From the NCBI GenBank assembly GCA_019752335.1, contig JAIEMJ010000033.1:1-64000 (forward strand): a stretch of 64,000 bases of DNA, read 5' to 3'. Numbering within the stretch: the first letter of the stretch is position 1; the number at the start of each line of letters is the position of its first letter. A model generated the notes under the pieces. The model was not told the origin of the DNA, did not search any database, and was given only the letters and a program-made list of their open reading frames with translations. The stretch comes from Bryobacteraceae bacterium. Lineage in GTDB: Bacteria; Acidobacteriota; Terriglobia; Bryobacterales; Bryobacteraceae. A program made the position numbers and the translations under genes. Of the stretch, positions 7,562-17,132 are shown piece by piece.

Positions 7562-8643
7562 AACCGGTTGCGCCTGGCCGGCCGCTGGCCTGGCAAATTT
7601 GGGTTTGGCAATGCGTGGTAACCGCCGTCGCGCTCGCCGTGGTGTCCCTGGCCATCGACGTTTACAGTTCCCAATACCTGATGGGCCTGATGAAGGAGTA
7701 CGACATCGCACCCGCCCAAAGCCATCACCGGTTTACCCAAATGCTCTATCGCGTGGCCTTGGCGGCCGGCTTGGGAGGCGTTGTTTTGTCCGCCGTCCTC
7801 AGCGTTTTTTCCGCGCGGGGAATCATCCGGCCGCTGCAGCAGATTGGCGAGATGATGGCCAGGTTGACGGAGGGCCACGCCGTGCCGCAACTGCCGGTCA
7901 TCGGCCCGCGCGAGGCCCGTCGACTGAGCGGCGCTTTCAATCTTCTGGTCCGCCAACTGAAGGAGCGAGAGGAGCTGCAAAAATCGCTGGTAGCCGACGT
8001 CGCGCACGAGCTGCGGACGCCCCTCAACAACATGCGTGGCTACCTGGAGGCGCTGCGCGACGGTGTGATGCCTCCGTCGCGCGAACTGTTCGATTCTCTG
8101 CATGACGAAGCGCTGCTGTTGTCGGGCGTGGTCGACAATCTGTTCACCCTGGCGGAGAGCAACGCCTCGATTCATCATTTGCAGTTCGAGCGCATTGACC
8201 TGCGCGCGTTAGTCTCTCAAGCCGCTGCCACCTGCCAACCGCGAATCGACGCCAAAGGATTGACCTTGGAACTACGGATCGCGACGGATGCGCAAAGCGT
8301 CATCGCCGACCCCCGCATTCGCCAAGCGGCGCGCAATCTACTGGAAAACGCGGTGGAGCACACCCCGGACCACAGCCGGATCCTGGTGACCACACAGGCT
8401 ATGGGAGTGCGGGTTCGCCTCAGCGTCATCGATCAAGGTCATGGGATTGACGAGCGCGACCTGCCCTTCATCTTCGACCGGTTTTTCCGGGGCAAGCGGC
8501 AGCCTCCGGGCGGCGTGCGGGGGGCCGGCCTGGGGCTCGCCATTGTGAAGGTGTTGGTGGTCGCCAATGGCGGGAGCGTGGGGGCGGAATCGACGCCCAC
8601 CGGCGCCCACGTCTGGTTCGATCTGCCCAGCGCGGACCGCTAG
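7558..8643 (+). CDS. Sensor histidine kinase (HAMP, HisKA, HATPase_c)
   Basis: I place the start at TTG 7558, which overlaps the regulator stop codon and follows a GGAGGAG stretch in the end of that gene. The 361-residue product has two membrane helices (about 11-35 and 62-85) around a short periplasmic loop, a HAMP segment, the H-box DVAHELRTPLNN with His150, N-box LLENAVEHTP, D/F boxes in DQGHGIDERDLPFIFDRFF, and G2 box GAGLGLAIVK. The periplasmic loop is only about 25 residues (YSSQYLMGLMKEYDIAP), so sensing may be membrane-linked. Its 3' end overlaps the convergent M3 peptidase gene by 4 bp. Confidence 0.93.
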   Translation: MKPVAPGRPLAWQIWVWQCVVTAVALAVVSLAIDVYSSQYLMGLMKEYDIAPAQSHHRFTQMLYRVALAAGLGGVVLSAVLSVFSARGIIRPLQQIGEMMARLTEGHAVPQLPVIGPREARRLSGAFNLLVRQLKEREELQKSLVADVAHELRTPLNNMRGYLEALRDGVMPPSRELFDSLHDEALLLSGVVDNLFTLAESNASIHHLQFERIDLRALVSQAAATCQPRIDAKGLTLELRIATDAQSVIADPRIRQAARNLLENAVEHTPDHSRILVTTQAMGVRVRLSVIDQGHGIDERDLPFIFDRFFRGKRQPPGGVRGAGLGLAIVKVLVVANGGSVGAESTPTGAHVWFDLPSADR

Positions 8644-10742
8644 TCCGTTTGTAGCGTTAGCAAACCTTGGCGCTCCAGCAAGGCGCGTTGGTCGGGCTCG
8701 CGGCCGCGGAAGGCGCGGTAGAGGTCGGCCGGGTCTTCGCTGTCGCCCTTCTCCAGGATCTGCTCGCGGAAGGCGCGGCCGGTGGCCGGGTTCAGCACGC
8801 CTTCTTCCCGGAAGCGCCCGAAGGCGTCGGCGTCGAGCACTTCGGCCCACTTATACGAGTAGTAGCCGGAGCCATAGGCCACGGGACTCGAGAAGAGGTG
8901 CGTGAACGAGCAGATGCTGGCGTGTTCCGTGGGGAGTTCGGCCGGCGAGTAGCGCTGCAAGCACTCGCGGGCGTACTGAATCACGTCGCCGCCGGTCTTC
9001 TCGCGGTAGCTCTTCGGGTCAAAGTCGATGTGGAGTTGCAGGTCGACGATGCCGAAGCCGAGTTGGCGCATCTGGCCGTTGGCGGCGCGGTAGGCGCGGG
9101 CGCGTTTCATCTTCGCCAGCAGTTCCGCCGGAATGGTGGCGTTGGTTTCGTGGTGACGGGCGAAGAGGTCGAGCGCTTCTTTCTCCCAGCACCAGTTCTC
9201 CATGATCTGCGACGGCAACTCGACAAAGTCCCAGGCGACGTTGGTGCCGGCCAACGAACGCACTTCCACTCGACTCAGGCAATGGTGCAGCAGGTGGCCG
9301 AACTCATGGAATACCGTCTCCACCTCGCGATGGGTGAGCAGCGCGGGCGCGTCGCCGATGGGGCCCGTCAGGTTGCCGCAGATGATGCCGATGTGAGGCC
9401 GGAAGCCGGCACCTTCCGGGCCCGGGCCTTCCGGGCCGCCTGTGCGGAGCGCATCCATCCAGGCGCCGCCCCGCTTCGTTTCGCGGGGATGCCAGTCCGA
9501 GTAGAAGGAGCCCAGCAGCGTGCCGTCGGCGTCGAGGATGTCGTGGCATTGGACGTCCGGATGCCAGACGGGGACGCCTTCCCGCGGCACGACGCGGATG
9601 CCGAAGAGGCTTTCTGTTAACGCGAACATGCCGCGCACCACCTGGGGCAGCGGGAAGTACGGCCGCAGCTCTTCCTCGTCGAATTCGTAACGTTCGTGGC
9701 GTAGCTTCTCGGCGTAGTAGCCGACGTCCCAGGGCTGGGGTTCGGGCGCGGCGTCGCCTTCCAGCTTGCGGCGGAAGGCGTGCAAGTCGCGGTTTTCGCG
9801 CAGAAAACGATCCTGCGAATGCGAGGCCATTTCGTACAGGAATTCGAGCGCCCGCGCCCCACGCTTGGCCATGCGCTCCTCCAGCACCAGATCAGCAAAG
9901 TTGAAATAACCCAGCAAATGCGCCTTTTGGTGGCGCAAGGTCAGGATGCGCTCCACGAGTTCGCGATTGTCGAAGGGTTCGCTGGCGGCGCGGCGCACGT
10001 TGGCGCGGTAGAAGTGCTCGCGAATGGCGGCGTCGTCGAGATAGGTGAGGATGGCCGAGTAGCTGGGGCCTTGCAAGGTAAAGCGCCAACCGCTTTGTCC
10101 CTTGCTTTCGGCGCTTTGGCGGGCGGCGGCGATGGCCGAGGGCGGCAGGCCGGCGAGTCGGGCCTCGTCCGTAATCAGGTATTCAAAGGCGTTGGTGGAG
10201 TCTAAAACATTTTCCGAGTATTTTGTCGTGATGCGGCTGAGTTCGACCTCTAGCTCCTGCAACCGCCGCTTGCCGTCGTCGTCGAGTTCAGCGCCATGGC
10301 GGCGGAAGCCATCGACGGTCTTCTTGAGAAATCGGCGCCGGACCGGATCCAAGGCCGCCGCCTCCGGGCTGGCGGCAACGGCCTTCACGGCTTTCCACAG
10401 GCCGGGATTTAGCGGAATCGAAGAGAGGAACTCGCTCACCAGGGGCTCGGCCGCGTTGTAGGCGGCGCGCAACTCCGGGCTGGTGCTGACGCCTTCGAGG
10501 TGACGCACGACAGACATCGCCTCTTCCAGACGCTCCGTCGCCTGTTCGAGGGCCGTCAGCGTGTTCGCGAACGTGCGGGCTCCGTAGGACTCACTAGCCA
10601 GGGCATCCACGGCGCGGTTTGCTTCAGCGAGCAGGATCTCCAGGGCCGGCAGAACCTGCGCGGCGTCGATACTTTGGAACTGAATCCGGAAATCGAGATT
10701 CAGCAGCGGATTGTCTTGGGGCAACGAAACAACTTTCCTCAA
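8640..10742 (-). CDS. M3-family zinc metallopeptidase (oligopeptidase A-like)
   Basis: A 700-residue cytosolic protein with no signal peptide and the thimet/oligopeptidase A zinc motif HEFGHLLHH near residue 480, followed downstream by the third-ligand region ELPSQIMENW. The C-terminal AYGSGYYSYKWAEVLDADAF motif of the family is complete. It should cleave short oligopeptides, for example processed signal peptides. Length matches PrlC/OpdA (about 680). The frame opens with TTG 10742; another TTG at 10724, 8-12 nt after a GAGGAAAG stretch, could be the true start. It lies 6 bp behind the threonine aldolase gene on the same strand, so they may form an operon. Confidence 0.92.
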   Translation of the reverse strand: MRKVVSLPQDNPLLNLDFRIQFQSIDAAQVLPALEILLAEANRAVDALASESYGARTFANTLTALEQATERLEEAMSVVRHLEGVSTSPELRAAYNAAEPLVSEFLSSIPLNPGLWKAVKAVAASPEAAALDPVRRRFLKKTVDGFRRHGAELDDDGKRRLQELEVELSRITTKYSENVLDSTNAFEYLITDEARLAGLPPSAIAAARQSAESKGQSGWRFTLQGPSYSAILTYLDDAAIREHFYRANVRRAASEPFDNRELVERILTLRHQKAHLLGYFNFADLVLEERMAKRGARALEFLYEMASHSQDRFLRENRDLHAFRRKLEGDAAPEPQPWDVGYYAEKLRHERYEFDEEELRPYFPLPQVVRGMFALTESLFGIRVVPREGVPVWHPDVQCHDILDADGTLLGSFYSDWHPRETKRGGAWMDALRTGGPEGPGPEGAGFRPHIGIICGNLTGPIGDAPALLTHREVETVFHEFGHLLHHCLSRVEVRSLAGTNVAWDFVELPSQIMENWCWEKEALDLFARHHETNATIPAELLAKMKRARAYRAANGQMRQLGFGIVDLQLHIDFDPKSYREKTGGDVIQYARECLQRYSPAELPTEHASICSFTHLFSSPVAYGSGYYSYKWAEVLDADAFGRFREEGVLNPATGRAFREQILEKGDSEDPADLYRAFRGREPDQRALLERQGLLTLQTD

Positions 10743-10748
10743 CTAGGG

Positions 10749-11789
10749 CTAAACGGGGGGACGCAGACGGCTCACCTCTTGCACGATGGCGAAAGCCGCT
10801 TCGCAATCCACCCTACTTACATCATAGTGGGTCACCAAGCGAATTTCCCGGGCGCCAAAGGCGCTCATGATGAGTCCGCGCTCTTTGAGGGCAGCGCTGA
10901 AGGCGGCCGCTGTCCAGCCGGTGCCGGAGACATCAAAGAAGACGATGTTGGTGCGGACGCGGGCGGGATCCACCTGGATGCCGTCCAGCGTGGCCAGTTG
11001 CGTCGCCAGCCAGCGGGCATTCGCATGGTCCTCGGAGAGGCGCGCGGGCATCTCTTCGAGCGCCAGCAGACCCGCCGCCGCCAAAACTCCCGCCTGCCGC
11101 ATCCCGCCGCCCAACCGCTTACGAAGCAGTCTCCCAGCGTCAATCAGCACCCGCGGACCCGCCAGCATTGAGCCCACCGGCGCGCCCAGGCCCTTCGACA
11201 GGCAGAACATCACCGTGTCTACGGGCGCGGCGATTTTCGCGGCGCTATGTCCACTGGCGGCGACGGCGTTGAACAGCCTGGCGCCGTCCATGTGGACGGG
11301 CAGGCCGAGCCGGTGCGCTTCGTAGCCGATCTCGCGGAGCGTCTCCAGCGGATACACGGTACCGCCGGCCACATTGTGCGTATTCTCCACCGCAATCAGT
11401 CCCGTGGGAGCCGCATGCGGGCTGAGCGGCTTCACCTGCGCGCGAATCTGCTCCCAGGTAAGAATGCCGTCCACGGCGGCGATGGGGCGCCCGACGCAGC
11501 CGGCGAACCAGGCCATCATGGCGAGTTCCCAATCGAGCACGTGCGCACGAGACTCGCAGATCACCTCCTGGCCATGTTGGGTGTGGAGCTTAATGGCGAT
11601 GGTGTTGCCCATCGTGCCGGAGGGTACGAACAGCGCGGCCTCCTTGCCGGTTAGCTCGGCGGCGCGGCGTTCGAGCCGGTTCACCGTGGGGTCCTCGCCG
11701 TAAACGTCGTCGCCGACTTCGGCGTGGGCCATGGCGTGCCGCATGGCGGCGGTGGGTTTGGTGACGGTGTCGCTGCGAAGATCGATCAT
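10749..11789 (-). CDS. ltaE: Low-specificity L-threonine aldolase
   Basis: This 346-residue PLP enzyme of fold type I starts [13 protein letters not shown], the diagnostic N-terminus of L-threonine/L-allo-threonine aldolases. It retains [15 protein letters not shown], the [11 protein letters not shown] motif with the PLP-contacting Asp, and the catalytic Lys in [13 protein letters not shown]. It splits threonine to glycine and acetaldehyde. The initiator ATG is 17 bp from the divergent TTG of a threonine dehydratase gene, placing two threonine-degrading enzymes back to back. Domain content, length and motifs all fit; substrate stereopreference cannot be read from sequence. Confidence 0.93.
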   Translation of the reverse strand: MIDLRSDTVTKPTAAMRHAMAHAEVGDDVYGEDPTVNRLERRAAELTGKEAALFVPSGTMGNTIAIKLHTQHGQEVICESRAHVLDWELAMMAWFAGCVGRPIAAVDGILTWEQIRAQVKPLSPHAAPTGLIAVENTHNVAGGTVYPLETLREIGYEAHRLGLPVHMDGARLFNAVAASGHSAAKIAAPVDTVMFCLSKGLGAPVGSMLAGPRVLIDAGRLLRKRLGGGMRQAGVLAAAGLLALEEMPARLSEDHANARWLATQLATLDGIQVDPARVRTNIVFFDVSGTGWTAAAFSAALKERGLIMSAFGAREIRLVTHYDVSRVDCEAAFAIVQEVSRLRPPV

Positions 11790-11806
11790 AGGCTAGACTC
11801 TTTCCA

Positions 11807-12790
11807 TTGTCTAACGTAAACGCAGTCACTCTCGACGACGTACTCGCCGCACGCGAGCGCATCGCCGGCCGCGTCCATCGGACGAATCTGGTCTCGAGCC
11901 GGACGCTGTCCGAACGCCTGGGCACGCGCGTGCATTTGAAGTTGGAGCTCTTCCAGAAGACAGGCTCATTCAAACCCCGCGGCTCTTTCAACAAGCTGCT
12001 GAGCGCGGGCCTGCCGGCCGGTACCGAGGTGGCCGCTTTCAGCGGCGGCAACCATGCGCAGGCGGTGGCCTACGCCGCTCATGCCCTGGGTCTGCGCGCC
12101 ACCATCTTCATGCCCGTGACGACGCCGCAAAATTACCTGGACGCCACGCGCGGCTACGGCGCGAACGTCGTGCTGATGCCCACCATCGCCGCGGCAATGT
12201 CGGCCATGGCGGAGCGCGAACGCGCTGGCGTCATCACCGTGCATCCCTTCGACGATCCGCTCGTAATCGCCGGGCAGGGCACCGTGGCTTTGGAGATCCT
12301 CGAAGACCTGCCCAGCGTCACCGACATCGTCGTGAGCATTGGGGGCGGCGGGCTCATCGGCGGCGTCGCCGTCGCGGCGAAGGCGCTCAAACCGTCGGTG
12401 CGGATTTGGGGCGTAGAGACCGTGGGCGCCGATGCGATGGCGCAGGCGCTGGCGGCCGGGGCCCCCGTGCCGTTGCCGGCCATCACCTCCATCGCCAAAA
12501 CTCTGGGTGCCCCCGTCGTCACCGAGCGGACGCTCGGCCTGGTCCGCGACCTTACCGAAGGCGTCACCGTGGTGACGGACGCCGAGGCCGTCGCGTCGCT
12601 CGAGTTCCTGCTGGAACGCGTCAAGGTGCTTACCGAACCGGCTTCGGCCTGCACCCTGGCGGCGGCGGAGAAGCTGAGCTTCGGGCCAGAGCGGGAACCA
12701 GATCGGGAAGTGGTGCTGGTTCTTTGCGGGGGCAACGTGTCCGTGGCGGAGTTGCGCGGCTACGCAAGTATTTCGAATCAAAAGGTCTGA
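11807..12790 (+). CDS. Threonine/serine dehydratase (fold-type II PLP enzyme)
   Basis: The 327-residue protein contains FQKTGSFKPRGSFN, where Lys forms the PLP aldimine, the SGGNHAQAVAY substrate loop, and the glycine-rich phosphate-binding SIGGGGLIGG motif, with the terminal LCGGNVS. No C-terminal ACT domain is present, so it matches the short catabolic (TdcB-like) or serine racemase-like class rather than allosteric IlvA. It probably deaminates threonine to 2-oxobutanoate. The start is TTG 11807, preceded by TAGACT at 7 nt, which could give a leaderless message. It overlaps the convergent lhgO gene by 13 bp. Confidence 0.88.
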   Translation: MSNVNAVTLDDVLAARERIAGRVHRTNLVSSRTLSERLGTRVHLKLELFQKTGSFKPRGSFNKLLSAGLPAGTEVAAFSGGNHAQAVAYAAHALGLRATIFMPVTTPQNYLDATRGYGANVVLMPTIAAAMSAMAERERAGVITVHPFDDPLVIAGQGTVALEILEDLPSVTDIVVSIGGGGLIGGVAVAAKALKPSVRIWGVETVGADAMAQALAAGAPVPLPAITSIAKTLGAPVVTERTLGLVRDLTEGVTVVTDAEAVASLEFLLERVKVLTEPASACTLAAAEKLSFGPEREPDREVVLVLCGGNVSVAELRGYASISNQKV

Positions 12791-13992
12791 ATCCGGACCT
12801 GCTCGATCAAGTGATCCGCGATGGCCAACGACGCCGTCGCCCCGGGGCTGGGGGCGTTGATCAGGTGGAGGGCATTGCGGCGGAGGACGAAGTCGAAATC
12901 CTGCAACAGGGTTCCGTCCGGGCCCAACGCCTGCGCGCGGACGCCGGCGCCGCCCGGCAGTAAGTGCCCCTCCTCCAGCGCGGGCACGAGGCGTTGCAGA
13001 CTCCGGCAGAACTCCGCCCGGCTCAGCGACCGCCGGATTTCGTAAAAAGCCATCGACGGATACTTGCGCAGGAAGCGCCAAAAACCGGGGAACGTGAAGA
13101 CGTCAGCCACGTCGCCAGCGGCGAAGTCGCGCCAGGTGTAGCCTTCGCGCGCCGTCGCCAACACCGCGTTCGGACCCGCCTCCACGCCGCCGTGGATCAT
13201 CCTTGTGTAGTGGACCCCCAGGAACGGGAACTTCGGATCCGGCACCGGATAGATCAAATGCCGGACGAGCGCCGCCCCCTCGGGCGCCAAGTGGAAATAT
13301 TCGCCGCGAAAGGGGACGATGCGCGCCGCGCGCGTTTCGCCGGCGAGCTCCAGCACGCGGTCGCACTGCAAGCCAGCGCAGTTGAAGAAGAAGCTGGCCG
13401 TGAATTCGTGCTGTCCCGCCGTCACCGTCCAATCCGGACCCTGCGCCCGCAGACGCGTCACCGCGGATCCCGTCAGCACCCGTCCGCCGTTCGCCCGAAT
13501 CAGCTCTGCCAGCTTGCGGCAGACGGCGCCGTAATCGACGATGCCTTCCTCCGGCACCTCGACCCCGGCGACGCCCGCGACGTGGGGCTCGCGTTCGCGC
13601 ATCTGCTCCGGCAGGCACCAGCGCAGACCTTGCAGGCCGTTGGCTTCGCCCCGCGCGAGCAACTCGCGCAGCCGCGCGGTCTCTTCCGCGTCCGTAGCGA
13701 CAACCAGTTTGCCGCAGCGCTCATAAGGAATGCCGTGCTCCTCACAGAAGGCGATCATGCGCCGGATGCCCGTCGTCGCCAGCTTCGCCTTTAGTGAGCC
13801 GGGCCGGTAATAAAGGCCCGCGTGCAGCACGCCGCTGTTGTGTCCGCTTTGGTGCCGGCCTACCTCCGGCTCCTTTTCGAGCACCGTGACGGAGGCCCCG
13901 GGAAACGTCTGCGTCAGTTGGTAGGCGACCGCCAGGCCGATGATGCCACCCCCGGCAATGGCGTAGGAGGCGTGAGGAGATTTTGGACCCAA
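12778..13992 (-). CDS. lhgO: L-2-hydroxyglutarate oxidase
   Basis: A 404-residue FAD-dependent DAO-superfamily oxidase. The N-terminal dinucleotide-binding loop AIAGGGIIGLAVAYQL is followed by the family hallmark HQSGHNSGVLHAGLYYRPGSLKA and by GRVLTGSAVTRL. The second FAD segment FFNCAGLQCDRV, HYTRMIHGGVEAGPNAVL and the C-terminal GAGVRAQAL...INAPSPGATASL complete the LhgO pattern. It oxidises L-2-hydroxyglutarate to 2-oxoglutarate. The first in-frame start is TTG 13992, with a TACAAA box 7 nt upstream. It is divergent from the DUF507 gene (31 bp between starts). Confidence 0.9.
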   Translation of the reverse strand: MGPKSPHASYAIAGGGIIGLAVAYQLTQTFPGASVTVLEKEPEVGRHQSGHNSGVLHAGLYYRPGSLKAKLATTGIRRMIAFCEEHGIPYERCGKLVVATDAEETARLRELLARGEANGLQGLRWCLPEQMREREPHVAGVAGVEVPEEGIVDYGAVCRKLAELIRANGGRVLTGSAVTRLRAQGPDWTVTAGQHEFTASFFFNCAGLQCDRVLELAGETRAARIVPFRGEYFHLAPEGAALVRHLIYPVPDPKFPFLGVHYTRMIHGGVEAGPNAVLATAREGYTWRDFAAGDVADVFTFPGFWRFLRKYPSMAFYEIRRSLSRAEFCRSLQRLVPALEEGHLLPGGAGVRAQALGPDGTLLQDFDFVLRRNALHLINAPSPGATASLAIADHLIEQVRIQTF

Positions 13993-14022
13993 GCTCTATT
14001 TTGTACACTAAAGTGGAACGCA

Positions 14023-14610
14023 ATGCTTCTTCCACGGGAAATGATCGGCTACCTTTCGCGCCAGCTCGTTAAACGGCTGGCCCAGAAATCCATTGACGCC
14101 GCCAATCCGCCGGCGGTCACGGAGACCATCACGCTGGTTATCACCCAGGAACTGGAGGCCGAAGATAAGCTCAACGATGAAGTCCGCGAGTTGCTCAGTC
14201 AATACGCTGACTACATGCGTCAAGAAGGCATCCCGTACTCGGAGATGTTCCGCAAAATCAAGAACCAACTGGTGATCAAGCACAAGATTGTGCGCGCCAG
14301 CGGACGCGATTCGAACGACAACATGAAGCTCTCGCGCGACAAGGTTACGGACCTGTCGCACAAGATCGTCGCCGAACTGAAGAAGTCCCGCGACATTCGC
14401 GTCAAGCGGCCGGACAACGAAATGCGGCTCGACATCGTCAAAGGCTTCACCGAAGTGCTTCTCGCCGAGGACAAAGCGGACCGCGACGCGCGCGCCAAGG
14501 TCCGTTCCCTGAAGAAAGACATTCCCGAAGGCAGCGAGGAGTTCGACTTGCTGCAGAAGCGCTACTACGGTGAAGAGCTCAAGAAGCTCGGCATCGACTT
14601 TAACGCTTAA
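14023..14610 (+). CDS. DUF507-family protein with internal duplication
   Basis: The 195-residue protein consists of two copies of the DUF507 unit. The first half starts MLLPREMIGYLSRQLVKRL and the second, from about residue 101, starts MKLSRDKVTDLSHKIVAEL; both end in a charged helical segment (KIKNQLVIKHKIV and ELKKLGIDF). The function of DUF507 is unknown. I chose ATG 14023, which restores the family N-terminus and follows a GTGGA stretch; the frame is open upstream but that part overlaps lhgO. It overlaps the convergent glycosyltransferase gene by 11 bp. No membrane or signal segment is seen, so it should be cytoplasmic. Confidence 0.85.
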   Translation: MLLPREMIGYLSRQLVKRLAQKSIDAANPPAVTETITLVITQELEAEDKLNDEVRELLSQYADYMRQEGIPYSEMFRKIKNQLVIKHKIVRASGRDSNDNMKLSRDKVTDLSHKIVAELKKSRDIRVKRPDNEMRLDIVKGFTEVLLAEDKADRDARAKVRSLKKDIPEGSEEFDLLQKRYYGEELKKLGIDFNA

Positions 14611-16102
14611 CCAATTCGAAGAGCTCGTAGACCGGGCGGCCCTGCCGGTCCGCGATCACTTCCAGCACGCGCCGCTCATAGCCCGCTTTCGCCACGGCCT
14701 CCTGTAGATCCTGATTCACGTTAGCGAAGGCTTCAAAGGGCTTCAGCGTGCCGATCCACAAGTCAGCGGGGCGGGCGAAGTTCTCCGCGGCAAAGGGCCG
14801 GTCGTTCCAGGCAATTTCGACGCTGCCGCGCGTCAGCAGCGAGAGGTTGTCGCTCATGCCCCAGTCGTAGACGCGCACGGTCTTCGGGCGCCGCGCGCCA
14901 ATGCGCTCCACCAGGCGGAAAATGGCGTTATTCCAGGAGCCCGGGCTCCCCGTCTCCTCGAGCGCCTGTCGGTAGACATTCACGACGCGCGCATTGTCGA
15001 CCGCCAGCAAAGCGACCACCGCCCACGCCAGCGTAGGTCGAGCGATGCGGGGCGCGGTGAACGCGGCCGCGATCGCCCAGTACGGCAAAGGCCAAATCAG
15101 AATCTGATGATGCACCGCGCCGCCCGCGTTGCGCGTCATCGCCATCAGCAGAAAGATGATCGCGCCTGCGCAGATGGGGAACCACGCCAAGCGCGAGGGC
15201 CAGAAGAGCAACAGGATCATGGCGGCCAGCAGGGCGTGCGGAATGAACGTCCAGCGCAGCGGCCCTTTGGGCTCGTAGGTGAGGTACTCCATCATCGCGT
15301 AGCCCCGCAGCGTCTCGTAAAGCAGTCGCGCCTTGGGCTGAATTTCGGTGGTGGTGAGCTTCACGTTCTCCTGCACGGTGGCCGCCGGCTTGCGGACGTT
15401 GTAGCGCAGGAACGGAAAAGCTCCGATAGCGAAGAAGGCGATGGCTAAACCGAGGCGCCGCGGCGTCAGGTGTTGCCGCAGCAGGCCAGGAAAGAGGATC
15501 AACAGAGGCAACGACAAGCCCACCAGCGTCCACGCGGCCAGCGCTTTGTTCCACAGCGCGAGCCCCAGCAGAAAGAAGGCGAAGCACCAGGCGCGCGTCG
15601 TCTGCCGCAGCAGCAGCACGCCCGCGGCGATAAAGAGGAAATGCTGCAGCGCCACCGGTCCCCAGTCGAACGTCGTGGTCTCGATGAACATCGGGTCCGT
15701 CGCCAGCAGCAGTCCGCCGAACCACGCCGCGCGTTCGCCGTGCAGGCGCGCCAGGAAGAGCGTGAAGAGCCAGACACTCGCCCCGCCCAGGAGCACCATG
15801 GGCAGGCGCAGGCTCCAGACGGTGGGCGCGACGAGTTGGAAGAGCGGATAGTAGAGCCAGGTCTTCAGCGCGCCCAGATACGTCATCAGCATGGTGGGGA
15901 TCTGGTGATGAAAAGCGCGGAAACCATCAATGCTCTCGTAGGGCTGAAAGTAGATGCCCGCGAAAAGCGCTTCATCCGTCTGTACGCCGGGGTAGGGCAA
16001 CATGGTGCAGCACAGGAAGACGAACAAAAGCCCGCACAACGGGCCGCGAAGCAGGGCAAGGGTCACACTGACTATCGTAGTACTTGCGCCGGCTTGTGCC
16101 AT
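14600..16102 (-). CDS. GT39-like membrane glycosyltransferase (ArnT/PMT family)
   Basis: About 500 residues with at least nine hydrophobic helices, and a first periplasmic loop starting YPGVQTDEALFAG, whose Asp-Glu pair matches the catalytic motif of GT39/GT-C glycosyltransferases. HGERAAWFGGLLLATDPMFIE is the typical second-loop region. Such enzymes transfer sugars from lipid-linked donors to proteins or lipids on the outer face of the membrane. The ATG at 16102 is only 9 bp from the divergent ATG at 16112; the frame is open further upstream but that part is antisense to the neighbour. The acceptor is unknown. Confidence 0.8.
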   Translation of the reverse strand: MAQAGASTTIVSVTLALLRGPLCGLLFVFLCCTMLPYPGVQTDEALFAGIYFQPYESIDGFRAFHHQIPTMLMTYLGALKTWLYYPLFQLVAPTVWSLRLPMVLLGGASVWLFTLFLARLHGERAAWFGGLLLATDPMFIETTTFDWGPVALQHFLFIAAGVLLLRQTTRAWCFAFFLLGLALWNKALAAWTLVGLSLPLLILFPGLLRQHLTPRRLGLAIAFFAIGAFPFLRYNVRKPAATVQENVKLTTTEIQPKARLLYETLRGYAMMEYLTYEPKGPLRWTFIPHALLAAMILLLFWPSRLAWFPICAGAIIFLLMAMTRNAGGAVHHQILIWPLPYWAIAAAFTAPRIARPTLAWAVVALLAVDNARVVNVYRQALEETGSPGSWNNAIFRLVERIGARRPKTVRVYDWGMSDNLSLLTRGSVEIAWNDRPFAAENFARPADLWIGTLKPFEAFANVNQDLQEAVAKAGYERRVLEVIADRQGRPVYELFELVKR

Positions 16103-16111
16103 CGTATAGAG

Positions 16112-17119
16112 ATGCGGCACCTGCTGATCTTCTTCTTCACGCTCGAGGCCTGGAGCCAAACCACGCACCGCCTGGCCGCCAACGCGGATACCGTGGTGGT
16201 CGGCCACTACGACGCGTCTACGCCGCCGGTGCTGCGCGTGAAGTCGGGCGACACGGTGATCATTGAGACGCTCGGCGTCGGCGCCGCCGACATGCTGGAG
16301 GCGGCGGGGGTCCCCAAGAGTAAGATCGAGCCAGCCAAGTACGCCATCGCTCAGAGGAGCCCCAAGGCGCGTGGGCACTTCCTCACCGGCCCCGTCTTTA
16401 TCGAAGGCGCCGAGCCCGGCGACGTGCTGGAAGTCGACATCATCGACGTCAAAATGACCCTGGACTACGCCTACAACGGCATGGGCCAGAACGGCGTACT
16501 CGCCGACCTCTTCGCGGATCGCCCGGCCAGCGAGCGGCGGCGCATCATTCCGCTGGACCGACAGCGCCGGCTGGCGCCGTTTGCACCGGGCATCGAAGTT
16601 CCCTTGCGCCCATTCTTCGGCAGCATGGGCGTCGCCCCGCCCAGCGGCGCGGGCCGCGTCAGCAGTTCGCCGCCCGGCCGGCACGCGGGCAATTTGGATA
16701 ACCGCGAGTTGATCGCCGGCACCAAGCTCTTCATTCCGGTCTTCGAAGCTGGCGCGCTCTTCCAGGTCGGCGATGGCCACGCCGCGCAAGCCGATGGCGA
16801 AGCCGATCAAACGGGCCTGGAGACTTCGCTCACCGGCACCTTTCGCTTCACCGTCCGCAAGAATCAGCCATTAACCTGGCCGCGTGGCGAGACGCCCACG
16901 CATTGGATCGCCATGGGCCTGCACCAGGACGTCAACCAGGCCATTCGCCTCGTCGCCGAACAGGCGCTCGAGTTTCTCACCAAGGAAAAGAAGATGAAGG
17001 ACGCCGACGCTTACATGCTGATGAGCGTCGGGGTGGATTTGCGCATTACTCAACTCGTCGATGGCGTCAAAGGCGTGCATGCCATGATTCCGAAGTCGCT
17101 ATTTACTAGCCCTCGTTAA
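16112..17119 (+). CDS. Secreted acetamidase/formamidase-family protein
   Basis: A 335-residue protein with an N-terminal signal peptide (LLIFFFTLEAWSQ) and the FmdA/AmdA pattern: SGDTVIIETLG, the GHFLTGPVFIEGAEPGDVLEVDI motif, GSMGVAPP, a GRHAGNLDNREL segment with conserved Asn-Asp, and GDGHAAQADGE, all typical metal and active-site regions. It should hydrolyse short amides to acid and ammonia. Export is unusual compared with cytosolic formamidases but common for this family in Acidobacteria. The ATG at 16112 is 9 bp from the divergent glycosyltransferase start. The frame is open upstream to 15470, antisense to that gene, and is not credible there. Confidence 0.85.
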   Translation: MRHLLIFFFTLEAWSQTTHRLAANADTVVVGHYDASTPPVLRVKSGDTVIIETLGVGAADMLEAAGVPKSKIEPAKYAIAQRSPKARGHFLTGPVFIEGAEPGDVLEVDIIDVKMTLDYAYNGMGQNGVLADLFADRPASERRRIIPLDRQRRLAPFAPGIEVPLRPFFGSMGVAPPSGAGRVSSSPPGRHAGNLDNRELIAGTKLFIPVFEAGALFQVGDGHAAQADGEADQTGLETSLTGTFRFTVRKNQPLTWPRGETPTHWIAMGLHQDVNQAIRLVAEQALEFLTKEKKMKDADAYMLMSVGVDLRITQLVDGVKGVHAMIPKSLFTSPR

Positions 17120-17132
17120 ACGGTTAAACTGG

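Noticed and set aside
13822-14022. N-terminal extension of the DUF507 protein
   Set aside because: The extra residues overlap lhgO antisense and do not match the family; ATG 14023 recreates the normal N-terminus.
15470-16111. Long N-terminal extension of the formamidase
   Set aside because: It is antisense to the glycosyltransferase, is Arg/Gln-rich and would precede, not include, a clear signal peptide at 16112.
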